From the NCBI GenBank assembly GCA_032654645.1, contig JAULAW010000013.1, positions 1-64,000 on the forward strand: DNA of 64,000 nt. Reading direction: 5' to 3'. A program made the position numbers and the translations under genes. The notes under the pieces are model-generated. The model saw only the letters and a program-made list of their open reading frames with translations, made no database searches and had not been told where the DNA came from. Numbering within the stretch: the first letter of the stretch is position 1; the number at the start of each line of letters is the position of its first letter. Source of the stretch: CAITJF01 sp032654645. GTDB lineage: Bacteria; Pseudomonadota; Gammaproteobacteria; Burkholderiales; Gallionellaceae. This document shows positions 29,201-36,065 of this stretch, in pieces.

Positions 29201-29342
29201 GATCACGCTTTTCATCACGCCGGTGATTTACCTTTATCTCGACCGTTTCTCCGGCAGCGGGCCGCTCAAACTGGAGGGTGATGCCGGATATCCACCACGA
29301 CAAACGCGCCATCCAATACATCCAGATGGCCTTTTTCGATAA
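26202..29342 (+). CDS. RND efflux pump, C terminus overwritten by cas1 sequence
   Basis: AcrB/MdtB-like proton-driven transporter, about 1046 residues. It has the N-terminal start CIRRPVMTVLLSASAVLAG, 12 predicted helices, the proton-relay segment AVGLVVDDAIMVLENIVRH and a second-half repeat (LMLIGIVKKNAIMMIDFALD). All core helices are present up to YLYLDRFSGSGPLKLEG. The last 18 or so residues (YPPRQTRHPIHPDGLFR) are translated antisense from a cas1 fragment, so the native tail of a few residues has been replaced; function is probably kept. Confidence 0.92.
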   Translation: MNVSELCIRRPVMTVLLSASAVLAGILAYGNIPIAALPSYDTPTISVSATLPGASPETMASSVATPLERQFSTISGMAVISSTSTLGNTQITLEFDQERNINSAAIDVQAALLRAQRSLPAEMTTPPSYQKVNPADAPVIFLTLTSPSMPLSDLNSFASNLISPVLSTLSGVAQVNINGQKKFAVRVRVRPGALAARNLTVDDIANALRGANANSPVGTLEGPRQTLVIQANRQLGNAAAFASLIVATTPAGNPVRLSDVAAVEDSVESVKTASWANGERAITLSVQRQPGANTVATVDAIKAAMPGLVAQMPSSVQLKLRNDRSVSIRNAIHDVQVTLAITVALVVLVIFLFLRKASATFIPALSLPISLLGTVALMSAFGYSLDNISLLAITLAVGLVVDDAIMVLENIVRHVEKGMPPLQASLQGSREMGFTILSISFSLAAVFIPIFFMPGVIGLLFHEFAAVVGIAVLVSAAVSLTLIPMLASRYLAQHETAQNKTESLSLKLTAWFELGFNRVLASYERALDWALRHNRVVLGIAASTLIATIALFMALPKGFFPNEDIGQASITVDAVEDISFPAMTELLQRTGDVIRSNPAVETLIVNASDSNSGRLFMNLKPRGERPPMDKVVEELRREVRAIPGVNVFINPIQNLRLGGRISKSRYQYVMRSVRAEELRAASDGLMARMRAEEIFRDVTSDSQLKGLQARLNINRDKANLLGVQIADIRSALYSAFGERQVSTIYTSSDSYQVIIQVAAEDRTDESAFNKLYVRAKNGTLVPLSSLATVEREVGPISINHAGQLAAVTVSFNLAPGAALGDASKSIEQFKRELNLPVSILTSYSGDAAAFQSSQTSQMVLIAIALLVIYALLGVLYESYIHPLTILSGLPSAAVGALAMLWLFDMDLSVIAMIGILMLIGIVKKNAIMMIDFALDAQRNGGMAPREAIRTACLLRFRPIMMTTSAALMGALPIALGLGAGAELRQPLGLAVVGGLLFSQVITLFITPVIYLYLDRFSGSGPLKLEGDAGYPPRQTRHPIHPDGLFR

Positions 29343-29403
29343 ACAGGATGGAGAGCCGCCCCTTGATGGCGATGGGCTTGAGCGGTGGAAGAAGATCGGC
29401 CAT
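29289..29403 (-). pseudogene. cas1: cas1 5' fragment (second copy)
   Basis: Minus strand from ATG 29403 reads ADLLPPLKPIAIKGRLSILF then IEKGHLDVLDGAFVVVD before homology stops; the intact cas1 at 33013 has VDLLPPLKPISIKERLSILF and continues identically. About 38 codons, only scattered differences. It lies 8 bp after a toxin gene stop, as the intact cas1 lies 3 bp after another toxin stop. Confidence 0.92.
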
Positions 29404-29411
29404 GGGAAGCC

Positions 29412-29711
29412 TTAAAAGAAATCTTCTTCACGCTGATGGCGCATGGCCAGCACGGTCACCGTCTGGCTGTCTTCGATTTCAAACAATGCGACGTAGCCAT
29501 TTGCACCAAAACTGATAATCAGCTCGCGCAGCAACGGATGTTCCGGCGATGCCTTGCGGCAACTGAAGGGAAAGGCGCGCAGAAACTCGATACCCTTTGC
29601 TATGGCGGCTCGGGCGCGCCTGGCGGCTTTCACATCCCGCTCCAAGAGAAAATCGAACAGGCGCTGCAAGTCCCTCGCGGCGTCAGGCGTAAACCTGACC
29701 GTGTAGCTCAC
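29412..29711 (-). CDS. RelE/ParE-family toxin
   Basis: 99 residues, plasmid-stabilisation fold: YTVRFTPDAARDLQRLFDFL, then RAFPFSCRKASPEHPLLREL and FGANGYVALFEIEDSQTVTV LAMRHQREEDFF. Typical length; translation overlaps the RHH antitoxin (ATGA). Predicted to block translation or gyrase; the subfamily cannot be fixed by eye. Confidence 0.88.
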   Translation of the reverse strand: MSYTVRFTPDAARDLQRLFDFLLERDVKAARRARAAIAKGIEFLRAFPFSCRKASPEHPLLRELIISFGANGYVALFEIEDSQTVTVLAMRHQREEDFF

Positions 29712-30013
29712 TTGCGGGCAGCTTTCTTGCGCGAACGCGCCAGCGTTTTATCCAGCCCAGCCAGCACGTCGTTTGCAGAAACATATTTTCCTGTTTTGCG
29801 CGCCTCATCTCGCGCCGCCAGCCCTCGCGCGATAAACTCCTGCTGCATCGTCCTGCGCTGGATGTTGAACTGGATTGCCTCCAGCACAAAACCGGAAAGC
29901 GTCTCACCTTCCATCAGCGCCGCCTCGGCAGCGATACGCACTTCCTCGTTCACCCGTAGCGGCGGAATTGTGGAAGTTTTAGCCGCAGTTTTCATCATTC
30001 GCTCCTTCTGCAT
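29708..30013 (-). CDS. RHH-type antitoxin
   Basis: 101 residues with a ribbon-helix-helix-like N-terminal half (IPPLRVNEEVRIAAEAALME GETLSGFVLEAIQFN) and a basic C terminus. It directly precedes and overlaps the RelE/ParE-like toxin, the ParD/RelB order. Confidence 0.85.
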   Translation of the reverse strand: MQKERMMKTAAKTSTIPPLRVNEEVRIAAEAALMEGETLSGFVLEAIQFNIQRRTMQQEFIARGLAARDEARKTGKYVSANDVLAGLDKTLARSRKKAARK

Positions 30014-30084
30014 TACAGATGCGATGCAATATCGTCCTAATCCAACTCAAATGCAAGCTGCCAACCCTGGACAAGTAAGAGACA

Positions 30085-30423
30085 TCAGCAGAAGGTTTTG
30101 GTTAAATTATCCGTCAACTCACGCTGCAACTCATCCTTGCCGTAACGCAAGACCGGAATCTTCAGCGCGCCGAGGTGGTCGATGAACTCGCCTTGCGGCA
30201 TCCCGGCAAGCTGCGCGGCCTTGCCGATGCTGATTACCTCGTCGTCAAAAAGCTTGACCGCCAGAGCCACCCCCACGCCCTCTTTGAGCAAGGTCTCATC
30301 AAACGGCACCGCCACAAACACCGGCTGACCGTGCTTGGTGACGATAGAAAGCTTGCCCGCTTCGGCATCGCGCACCAGTTCGCCAGTGCGTTCGCGTAAA
30401 TCGCGGATGGTAAATGCCTCCAT
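30085..30423 (-). CDS. Phd/UPF0175-type antitoxin, orphan copy
   Basis: 112 residues: Phd-like N terminus (TIRDLRERTGELVRDAEAGK LSIVTKHGQPVFVAVPFDE) joined to a UPF0175-type tail (FDDEVISIGKAAQLAGMPQG EFIDHLGALKIPV). About 90% identical over 100 residues to the copy at 33492, which is followed by a DUF3368 toxin; here the toxin is absent and the last residues (TDNLTKTFC) diverge. Start at 30423 (EAFTIRD) with GAGGG upstream. Confidence 0.85.
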   Translation of the reverse strand: MEAFTIRDLRERTGELVRDAEAGKLSIVTKHGQPVFVAVPFDETLLKEGVGVALAVKLFDDEVISIGKAAQLAGMPQGEFIDHLGALKIPVLRYGKDELQRELTDNLTKTFC

Positions 30424-30445
30424 GATTTGTTTACCCTCTAATAAA

Positions 30446-30519
30446 CCCAGATTATCCATTAGGCCGTCATTCCCGCCTGTGCGGGAATGTTGCAGTTCTA
30501 TGCTAATGGATTATCTGGG
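30446..30519. repeat. 74-bp inverted-repeat element between operator and antitoxin
   Basis: 17-bp ends CCCAGATTATCCATTAG and CTAATGGATTATCTGGG (one mismatch) around an ATTCCCGC...GCGGGAAT hairpin. It separates the palindromic operator (30524-30549) from the antitoxin start, a spacer absent in the second copy of this module. Confidence 0.75.
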
Positions 30520-30523
30520 ATAA

Positions 30524-30549
30524 ATTGTGCCATCGAATGATAGCGCAAT
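30524..30549. promoter_or_regulatory. Palindromic operator of the Phd antitoxin (copy A)
   Basis: 26-bp inverted repeat with arms ATTGTGCCATCG and TGATAGCGCAAT. The same palindrome, better conserved, lies upstream of the second antitoxin copy at 33837-33862. Such sites upstream of Phd-type antitoxins are normally autorepressor operators. Confidence 0.65.
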
Positions 30550-30551
30550 AT

Positions 30552-30601
30552 TTAGGGGCGGCGAATCAAGAGCAGGCCGCAGCCGAGGGCTTGTCGCGCA
30601 G
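30552..30601 (-). pseudogene. cas6e: cas6e 3' fragment (copy A)
   Basis: Minus strand reads PARQALGCGLLLIRRP then stop, matching the intact Cas6e end PAKAFGCGLLLVRRV. It lies directly before the operator of the Phd antitoxin; its stop codon is 3 bp from the operator. Confidence 0.82.
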
Positions 30602-30701
30602 GGCATGACGTATTCCGCCGAACGCCTGAACAGGTGAAACAGGGCATCTTGGCGCGGGCAATAACTCCAGTGATGGTGTGCAGCCTCCATCGCATTCCGG
30701 C

Positions 30702-31094
30702 TTAGATTAAAAATAGGTTGGTTACGGACAGCTTGCCTTCAATCACATGGCCATGATGCAAATCCTCCGTATAGAGCGTGTCACATCCGGCTTCGAGGGC
30801 GGCAGCAACGATCAGGCTATCATACCAAGAGAATCCATAGTATCCAGCAATGTCGAGGGCGTGATGGATTGTCGCCGGAGTAACGATCTCCACCCGGCAG
30901 GTTGCTTCGAGCATCGCCAGCAACTTGCCGGTTTCCGGCAACGTCAAGGCCAGTTTCTTTGTTGCTACATTCGCCGTTTCGGAAAGCACTTGGGTAGAAA
31001 TGGTGGGGTGATGTGCAAACAGAGGTGCAACCAGCGAAGTCTTCGCCGAATTCGGCCCAAGGGAGTAAATGACGATATTCGTGTCAATGAACAC
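30702..31094 (-). CDS. vapC: PIN-domain toxin (VapC)
   Basis: 130-residue PIN ribonuclease: Asp4 in FIDTNIVIYSLG, Glu in QVLSETANVATKK, Asp in GFSWYDSLIVAAALEAGCD and YTEDLHHG supply the acidic metal site. Overlaps the antitoxin by 11 bp. Confidence 0.92.
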   Translation of the reverse strand: MFIDTNIVIYSLGPNSAKTSLVAPLFAHHPTISTQVLSETANVATKKLALTLPETGKLLAMLEATCRVEIVTPATIHHALDIAGYYGFSWYDSLIVAAALEAGCDTLYTEDLHHGHVIEGKLSVTNLFLI

Positions 31095-31314
31095 CTAAGC
31101 GGGCATTGGCTTCTTCCCGGTCGAATTTATAGCTGCTTGTATCTACGTTGAAGCTGCGAAAAAACGCTTCGATTTCCTCAGCGGTTCTAGGTGTCGAGGC
31201 ATTCGCTTCGCGGTTTTGTCTTGCCTTGAGGAACTCGATGAAATCAAGTACCTCTACCTGCTTTTCCACGGGAAGCGAATCTGCCTCCCTTGCAATGATG
31301 TTAGCGTATTGCAT
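31084..31314 (-). CDS. vapB: VapB-like antitoxin (DUF2281)
   Basis: 76 residues: ADSLPVEKQVEVLDFIEFLK ARQ is the DUF2281 pattern, with a C-terminal toxin-binding tail rich in acidic and aromatic residues. Precedes and overlaps the PIN toxin. GGAGAC lies upstream of its ATG. Its promoter region runs directly back into a cas6e 3' fragment. Confidence 0.88.
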   Translation of the reverse strand: MQYANIIAREADSLPVEKQVEVLDFIEFLKARQNREANASTPRTAEEIEAFFRSFNVDTSSYKFDREEANARLGVH

Positions 31315-31394
31315 GTGATGTCTCCTTTACCTGTCGAGCATTATATTGCAACGAATAGCCACCCAATCAAAGAAGGCGAGCCGCAAGTATCCGC

Positions 31395-31460
31395 TTAAAC
31401 CCGCCGAACCAGCGACAGGCCGCAGCCGAAGGCTTTGGCGGGGCCGATACGATTCATAAC
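31395..31460 (-). pseudogene. cas6e: cas6e 3' fragment (copy B)
   Basis: Minus strand reads NRIGPAKAFGCGLSLVRRV then stop, nearly identical to the intact Cas6e end NGIGPAKAFGCGLLLVRRV; about 15 bp beyond the stop also match the intact locus. It sits between the CRISPR array and the vapBC pair. Confidence 0.88.
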
Positions 31461-31604
31461 GGCACGTGGAAGACGCAGGGAGAAATCGGATAAATCCGGC
31501 AGCCAGAGGTGGATAGATACGCCCCACCCACCACCCGCTATTTTAAGCTAAGTGCAACGCTTTGCCGGATTCTCATTACGACAATAGCTGAACCTGCCAG
31601 GTGA

Positions 31605-31755
31605 GAAGGCCTATCCACGCGAGTGGGGAACACGCTCTTGCCGCTTCTAAGGGAAGCACTGAGAACGGTTCATCCCCACGCGAGTGGGGAACACGCGAGG
31701 GGAGCACGGAGAGCTTGTGCAGCAGCCGGTTCATCCCCACGCGAGTGGGGAACAC
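31605..31755 (-). CRISPR. Type I-E CRISPR array, 3 repeats and 2 spacers
   Basis: Two identical 29-bp repeats (31666-31694 and 31727-31755; + strand begins CGGTTCATCCCCACGCGAG and ends GGGGAACAC) and a third with a degenerate 5' half at 31605-31633. Spacers 31634-31665 and 31695-31726 are each 32 bp. The type I-E crRNA handle (ATGAACCG) reads on the minus strand, so the array is transcribed in the same direction as the cas genes and the degenerate repeat is the leader-distal one. Confidence 0.95.
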
Positions 31756-31815
31756 ACTTCTTCCATCCCGTTGAATTTCGAACCAAAATCAACGAGTCAA
31801 AATTCTACCAAATTT
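31756..31815 (-). promoter_or_regulatory. CRISPR leader
   Basis: AT-rich 60-bp interval between the cas2 stop and the first repeat, in the leader position of type I-E loci. No individual promoter or IHF box could be fixed by eye. Confidence 0.55.
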
Positions 31816-32115
31816 TTAGAGAACGCTCTGATCTTGGTCGGGGAGAAAGGATACCAATTTTGCCCCATCCAACTCCACCGGAATCCGCCGGTTATTTCCC
31901 AGCGTCACAAAATCAAAACCGGCCTCGGAATTAGTGCGCCACGCCATCACAGCGTTGCCATCCTCGATACCTTTTTCCACTTGATTCCAAATGTAGTCGC
32001 GCACTTTGGTGGAATAGTTGCCGACATAGACACCCGCGCGAATCTCCAATAGCCAAATTGCCATTCTGCCACGCAAACGCGGCGGGGAGTTTTCAAGCAC
32101 GATGACCAGCATCAC
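31816..32115 (-). CDS. cas2: CRISPR integrase subunit Cas2e
   Basis: 99 residues with the Cas2e pattern LVIVLENSPPRLRGRMAIWL LEIRAGVYVGNYS and a C-terminal tail after the ferredoxin fold. Forms the Cas1-Cas2 spacer integration complex. Overlaps cas1 by about 20 bp. Full length. Confidence 0.95.
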   Translation of the reverse strand: MMLVIVLENSPPRLRGRMAIWLLEIRAGVYVGNYSTKVRDYIWNQVEKGIEDGNAVMAWRTNSEAGFDFVTLGNNRRIPVELDGAKLVSFLPDQDQSVL

Positions 32116-33013
32116 CTAAGCTTTCTGCATTTGGAATAGCAGGTAGCACGGCATCTTCCGGCGGTGCAGGCGGAGCGATTTCACCTGCCGACAACATCTC
32201 CTCTATCCCCGGAATGATGCGCTCAAGCAGCCTGCTTTCCCGGAACACATCACGACAGGCGAGGCGCACCTGCTGCTCCGGGTTATGCGGGCTTTTCGCG
32301 GCAATCTTGAATGCCACCGGTACCACCGTTTCAAACTTGTAAATATCCGCCACATCATAAACAAAGGACAACGGCTTCCCGGTGTGGATGAAACCGACCG
32401 CGGGCGCATAGCCCGCCGCCAGCACCGCCGCTTCGGTCACGCCATACAAACATGATGTCGCGGACGAAAGGCAGCGGTTGGGTAGGTCGCCCTTGTCCCA
32501 TTCGCTGGTATCGTAATTACGCGCTTTCCATTCCACGCCATATTTCTTGGCGATCAGCTTATACGTCTCGCGCACGCGCGCCCCCTCGATGCCGCGCAAC
32601 TGCTCCACACTGCGCCGCGCGGGCGGGGCTTCGCCAAAACGCATTGCGTACATTTTGCGCACCACCTTCAGCCGCAACGTATCGTCCAGCGCCAGCCTAG
32701 CCTGATAAAGCAAGCGATCAGCACGCGCGCCGCCCGGCTGCCCGGATGAATACAAACGCACTCCCGCTTCGCCCACCCACACCAGCAGCGTGCCCACCCG
32801 CGCGGCCAGCGCCACAGCCGCATGAGAAGTCCGCGTACCCGGCTCCAGCATCAGGCAGGCCACGCCACCGACAGGAATATGCGTGCGGACACCGCTCTTA
32901 TCCACCACGACAAACGCGCCATCCAACACATCCAGATGGCCTTTTTCGATAAACAGGATGGAGAGCCGCTCCTTGATGGAGATGGGCTTGAGCGGGGGAA
33001 GGAGGTCAACCAT
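32093..33013 (-). CDS. cas1: CRISPR integrase Cas1e
   Basis: 306 residues, full type I-E length. N-terminal beta domain (LLPPLKPISIKERLSILFIE) and C-terminal helical domain with the metal-ligand Glu near YGVTEAAVL, His in VGFIHTGKPLSF and Asp in YDVADIYKFE. Appears fully functional for spacer acquisition. It starts 3 bp after the stop of a PIN-like toxin gene rather than after cas6e. Confidence 0.96.
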   Translation of the reverse strand: MVDLLPPLKPISIKERLSILFIEKGHLDVLDGAFVVVDKSGVRTHIPVGGVACLMLEPGTRTSHAAVALAARVGTLLVWVGEAGVRLYSSGQPGGARADRLLYQARLALDDTLRLKVVRKMYAMRFGEAPPARRSVEQLRGIEGARVRETYKLIAKKYGVEWKARNYDTSEWDKGDLPNRCLSSATSCLYGVTEAAVLAAGYAPAVGFIHTGKPLSFVYDVADIYKFETVVPVAFKIAAKSPHNPEQQVRLACRDVFRESRLLERIIPGIEEMLSAGEIAPPAPPEDAVLPAIPNAESLGDAGHRA

Positions 33014-33016
33014 TTT

Positions 33017-33499
33017 TTACTCGCCAGATGCTATCAGTGCGGCAGCAATTATCTCCGCACTCAGAAAATAACCGGAAGTTGTAAGATTTTCCAACAGGGG
33101 CATCACCAGCGGAACCAGCCCTTTGCGTTTTGCCAGTACCAGCACACCTACCGTGCCGATTACCGGTACGCCGGCATTCGCCGCCATCCTGCGTCCGGCT
33201 TTGTCGTCCATAATAACGCCACACCCAAAGTCAATTGCCACCGCAATTGCGCTCGCCTCACCAGCATCAATTTTTTGCGCAAACGCAGAAAAATCTGGCG
33301 CTGCACACAACTCCAATTGCTTCCTGGTTACCGCCTCTTGGATAAGCGCACTCTCAGGAAAATCCGATCTTCCGGCACACTCTGTAAACACGATGTCCGT
33401 CACCAGTACACGCCCAAAAAGCTGCGGCAACAGACCAATATGATGAAGGCGGGCAAACGCGATCAACGGGCCAGCATCCGCAATGACGAGCTTATTCAA
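33017..33499 (-). CDS. DUF3368 PIN-like toxin inside the cas operon
   Basis: About 160 residues: NKLVIADAGPLIAFARLHHI (first acidic residue), TDIVFTECAG, GEASAIAVAIDFGCGVIMDD KAGRRMA are the DUF3368 toxin motifs (PIN superfamily). No ATG fits; a TTG at 33499 overlapping the antitoxin end starts right at the conserved core. Paired with the Phd/UPF0175-type antitoxin and running 3 bp into cas1, so toxin and adaptation genes are probably co-transcribed. Confidence 0.82.
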   Translation of the reverse strand: MNKLVIADAGPLIAFARLHHIGLLPQLFGRVLVTDIVFTECAGRSDFPESALIQEAVTRKQLELCAAPDFSAFAQKIDAGEASAIAVAIDFGCGVIMDDKAGRRMAANAGVPVIGTVGVLVLAKRKGLVPLVMPLLENLTTSGYFLSAEIIAAALIASGE

Positions 33500-33815
33500 A
33501 GGCCGCCAGCTCCCGCTGTAATTCCTCCTTGCCATACCGCACAACCGGAATTTTCAGCGCACCGAGATGGTCAATGAACTCGCCTTGAGGCATTCCAGCA
33601 AGCTTTGCAGCCTTGCCGATGCTGATTACCTCATCGTCAAAAAGCTTCACCGCCAGCGCAACCCCCACACCCTCTTTAAGCAAGGTTTCATCAAACGGCA
33701 CCGCCACAAATACCGGCTGACCATGCTTGGTGACGATGGAAAGCTTGCCTGCCTCGGCATCGCGTATCAGCTCACCCGTGCGTTCGCGTAAATCGCGGAT
33801 AGTAAAAGCGTCCAT
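33492..33815 (-). CDS. Phd/UPF0175-type antitoxin of the DUF3368 pair
   Basis: 107 residues, DAFTIRDLRERTGELIRDAE then the UPF0175-type tail ISIGKAAKLAGMPQGEFIDH. Overlaps the toxin start. Known: UPF0175 proteins are the usual partners of DUF3368 toxins. A near-identical orphan copy is at 30085. Start at 33815. Confidence 0.88.
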   Translation of the reverse strand: MDAFTIRDLRERTGELIRDAEAGKLSIVTKHGQPVFVAVPFDETLLKEGVGVALAVKLFDDEVISIGKAAKLAGMPQGEFIDHLGALKIPVVRYGKEELQRELAAFE

Positions 33816-33829
33816 AACTTGCCTGCCTT

Positions 33830-33937
33830 TCAATAAATTGTGCCATCAAATGATAGCACAATATTTAAAGGCGGCGCATGCATCACGGCGACGGATGGCG
33901 CGGGAAAATTTTCGTTAACCAGCCAGCGCACTTTCAT
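33830..33937 (-). pseudogene. DUF5615 toxin, 5' fragment
   Basis: The ATG overlaps the DUF433 antitoxin stop (ATGA) and the frame reads KVRWLVNENFPAPSVAVMHA, the N terminus of DUF5615 PIN-like toxins, then runs into the operator region of the next antitoxin and stops. Only about 18 of the usual 110-120 residues are native. The breakpoint lies at GCGCCGCC, which is also the sequence at the cas6e end in copy A. Confidence 0.78.
33837..33862. promoter_or_regulatory. Palindromic operator of the Phd antitoxin (copy B)
   Basis: Near-perfect 26-bp palindrome, arms ATTGTGCCATCA and TGATAGCACAAT around AA, starting 21 bp upstream of the antitoxin ATG. Shared with copy A at 30524-30549, supporting an autoregulatory site. 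Confidence 0.7.
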
Positions 33938-34173
33938 GCGGTCACTTTCCCCACGGCCACAAAAGTTTCTTCCTTGAACAACTCCGATGCAAAGCTCAAA
34001 GCCGCCAGCACATCTTCCCGGCTGATATGGGGGTAAGAAGCAAGCACATCTTCCATCGACCACCCGTCCGCCATGCGATCCATAATCAACTCCACGGAAA
34101 TACGCGTGCCCTTGATTATCGGCTTGCCAACCAGCACCGCCGGATTTACTTCAATGCGATCTTTCCAGTTCAT
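33934..34173 (-). CDS. DUF433 antitoxin
   Basis: 79 residues: WKDRIEVNPAVLVGKPIIKG TRISVELIMDRMADGWS and DVLASYPHISREDVLAALSF are the diagnostic DUF433 motifs. Start at 34173 with GAGGGG upstream. Its partner DUF5615 toxin is truncated, leaving an orphan antitoxin. Confidence 0.9.
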   Translation of the reverse strand: MNWKDRIEVNPAVLVGKPIIKGTRISVELIMDRMADGWSMEDVLASYPHISREDVLAALSFASELFKEETFVAVGKVTA

Positions 34174-34235
34174 GTTAGCCCCTCGCTTTTTAAAAGATAC
34201 CAAGTCCTGGACAGTGCTAACTTTACCATTCCCAT

Positions 34236-35645
34236 TCATGCGGCCATTCGGTCGGTAACTGAGTCCAGGTCATAGCGGTAGTAATTTTCCATTATTTTCT
34301 TGAGGCCAGGGTCTAGCTTTGGAAACGAGAAAAATGCTGGAATGGCCGTGCGCAGTGCGTTTGCGACGATAAGCTCGGAAGGCGGGAGCGCCGGGTTCAT
34401 GGTGCGGAGCCAACTGCGGAAACAACGCCACACCTCTGCCGTATGGTTCAGCGAGAGATGCTGTAGCAGGCCTTGGGCGATGCAGCCGAGCTGCACATGA
34501 ATGTGGTAGGCGCGCAGCTTGCGGCGGATGGCGGCGCGATAGGCATCGGTGGTGCGATGCAGATACTGATCGCCATCACCACGGCGCAGAGGCTTCATGG
34601 CAGCCATCCAGAAGTGGTAGGCATAAGCGCCGAGGACGTGGACGGCCTGCCGGAAACCCAGCTCAATCTTGAACCGATAGCCGTAGAGCTGGAGTATCTC
34701 CAGAGGTGCAAGTGAAAGATCCGTGCACAGCAGGAATATTGTTCCGCGAACCGGGTGGTGGACGATCACAAAACGGACGATACGGGCGACCGGGCGCCAT
34801 AGTAAATCCACGCAGCGGAAACGCACGGTCACGTCGTTCTCGCCATAGACGGGGCTGGGAGCGGAGGTGAAAGCGGCATTATCCTTGGCGAGGTCCTTGA
34901 GACGAACCTTGTCGCCGTAGATTCGCGGCCGCCCTTTGCCGCGATGCGGCACGTCGGGCACGGGGAGGTAGGCGACCGCGTTGCTTTTGGCGCGGGTCAC
35001 GAGATGGTGCCCTTTGGCCAGGAGTGGGCGGATGATCTTGCCGCTTGCATAGTAGGCGTCGGCGATGAGCAGCACCTGGCGATCCCAGACGATGGCCACC
35101 GAAAACAGTAGCGCCACCAGCTTGTCGAGCAGGGTTCTTGCATCCCGGTTGGAAAACACCAGGCCTTCGTGAATGCGCGAAGTGAGCGGCACGGCGGTCA
35201 CCTGCCCGGCAGGGCCGTGAACCAGCAGCGAGATAGCCTGGAGCGAATGGCCCATGATGTATTCTGGCTTGGAATTGCCAGCCGATTGCTGGTGCAGATA
35301 CTTCACGGCGGGCATACGCTTTCCTTCTTTGGGTGCCTTGATCCCATCGGCGAGGCAGACGATGCGCTGGCCGACCTGAAATGGGCGGAACAAGGTAAGG
35401 CAGAGACGAACCCAGCAGGCGGTGAGCATATCCAGGTCGATGCCCTTGCTGTGAAAGAGATGAAGAAAGCGATGGTAGGCCTCGCCCCGGAAGTTCAGGA
35501 CGCGGACAAAACTCGTGACACCGGCGTTGTCGGCGCGGCTGCATAAACCCATCAGGACAAAAACCATCCAGAAGAAAGTGCGTGACCGGCCACATGCTGG
35601 CCGGAGGGAACGCACCGTTTGCAACCACTCGATCCATAGTGTCAT
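34236..35645 (-). CDS. DDE transposase, IS4 superfamily
   Basis: About 469 residues from ATG 35645. First Asp in QRIVCLADGIKAPKEGKRMP, second Asp in QVLLIADAYYASGKI, and the Y-(2)-R-(3)-E signature in YGYRFKIELGFRQAVH; long basic insertion domain between. Subfamily not fixed by eye. Appears intact. Confidence 0.88.
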   Translation of the reverse strand: MTLWIEWLQTVRSLRPACGRSRTFFWMVFVLMGLCSRADNAGVTSFVRVLNFRGEAYHRFLHLFHSKGIDLDMLTACWVRLCLTLFRPFQVGQRIVCLADGIKAPKEGKRMPAVKYLHQQSAGNSKPEYIMGHSLQAISLLVHGPAGQVTAVPLTSRIHEGLVFSNRDARTLLDKLVALLFSVAIVWDRQVLLIADAYYASGKIIRPLLAKGHHLVTRAKSNAVAYLPVPDVPHRGKGRPRIYGDKVRLKDLAKDNAAFTSAPSPVYGENDVTVRFRCVDLLWRPVARIVRFVIVHHPVRGTIFLLCTDLSLAPLEILQLYGYRFKIELGFRQAVHVLGAYAYHFWMAAMKPLRRGDGDQYLHRTTDAYRAAIRRKLRAYHIHVQLGCIAQGLLQHLSLNHTAEVWRCFRSWLRTMNPALPPSELIVANALRTAIPAFFSFPKLDPGLKKIMENYYRYDLDSVTDRMAA

Positions 35646-35720
35646 AGCAAAGTTCTCCTGTCGCAAGTGTAAGCCGATAGCATTATAGTGCTATCGGCCA
35701 AACAGTGCTATGCTTTCGCC

Positions 35721-36065
35721 ATGGACATCAAGCTGGAAGCCCGGATCGAACGTCAGATCGAGAAGATCAAGCGCGACCTCGTCGCGCTGGGGGACTTGCG
35801 GCCTGGCAGCCTGTCAACCCAATACAATGTCTGCGGCTCGCCCGGTTGCCGCTGCAAGGCATCACCGCCGGAGAAGCACGGGCCTTACTATCAGGTCAGC
35901 TTCACACGGAAGGGAAAGAGCAGCAGCAAGTTCGTAAAGAAGAAGGATTTGCCTGCGATCCGCAAGCAATTGAAAAACTACGAGCGCATGAAGCTCCTCA
36001 TGGATCGGTGGATTGATTTGGCTACAGAGCTATCAAATCTCCGACTCACCAAAGAAAAGGACTGA
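35721..36065 (+). CDS. IS accessory protein (DUF6788-like)
   Basis: 114 residues: a coiled N-terminal helix (IKLEARIERQIEKIKRDLVA), then a compact Cys-containing segment (NVCGSPGCRCKASPPEKHGP YYQVSFTRKGKSSSKFV). Small proteins of this pattern accompany several IS families; function unknown. Divergent from the transposase, inside the element. Confidence 0.7.
   Translation: MDIKLEARIERQIEKIKRDLVALGDLRPGSLSTQYNVCGSPGCRCKASPPEKHGPYYQVSFTRKGKSSSKFVKKKDLPAIRKQLKNYERMKLLMDRWIDLATELSNLRLTKEKD

Noticed and set aside
31460..31604. Searched for a longer cas6e fragment or extra repeats between the array and the cas6e tail
   Set aside because: Homology to Cas6e stops near 31460 and no further repeat copy can be aligned.
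34879..35637. 252-codon minus-strand frame inside the IS4-type element
   Set aside because: Overlaps the transposase on the same strand in another frame; Arg/Pro/His-rich with no recognisable motif.
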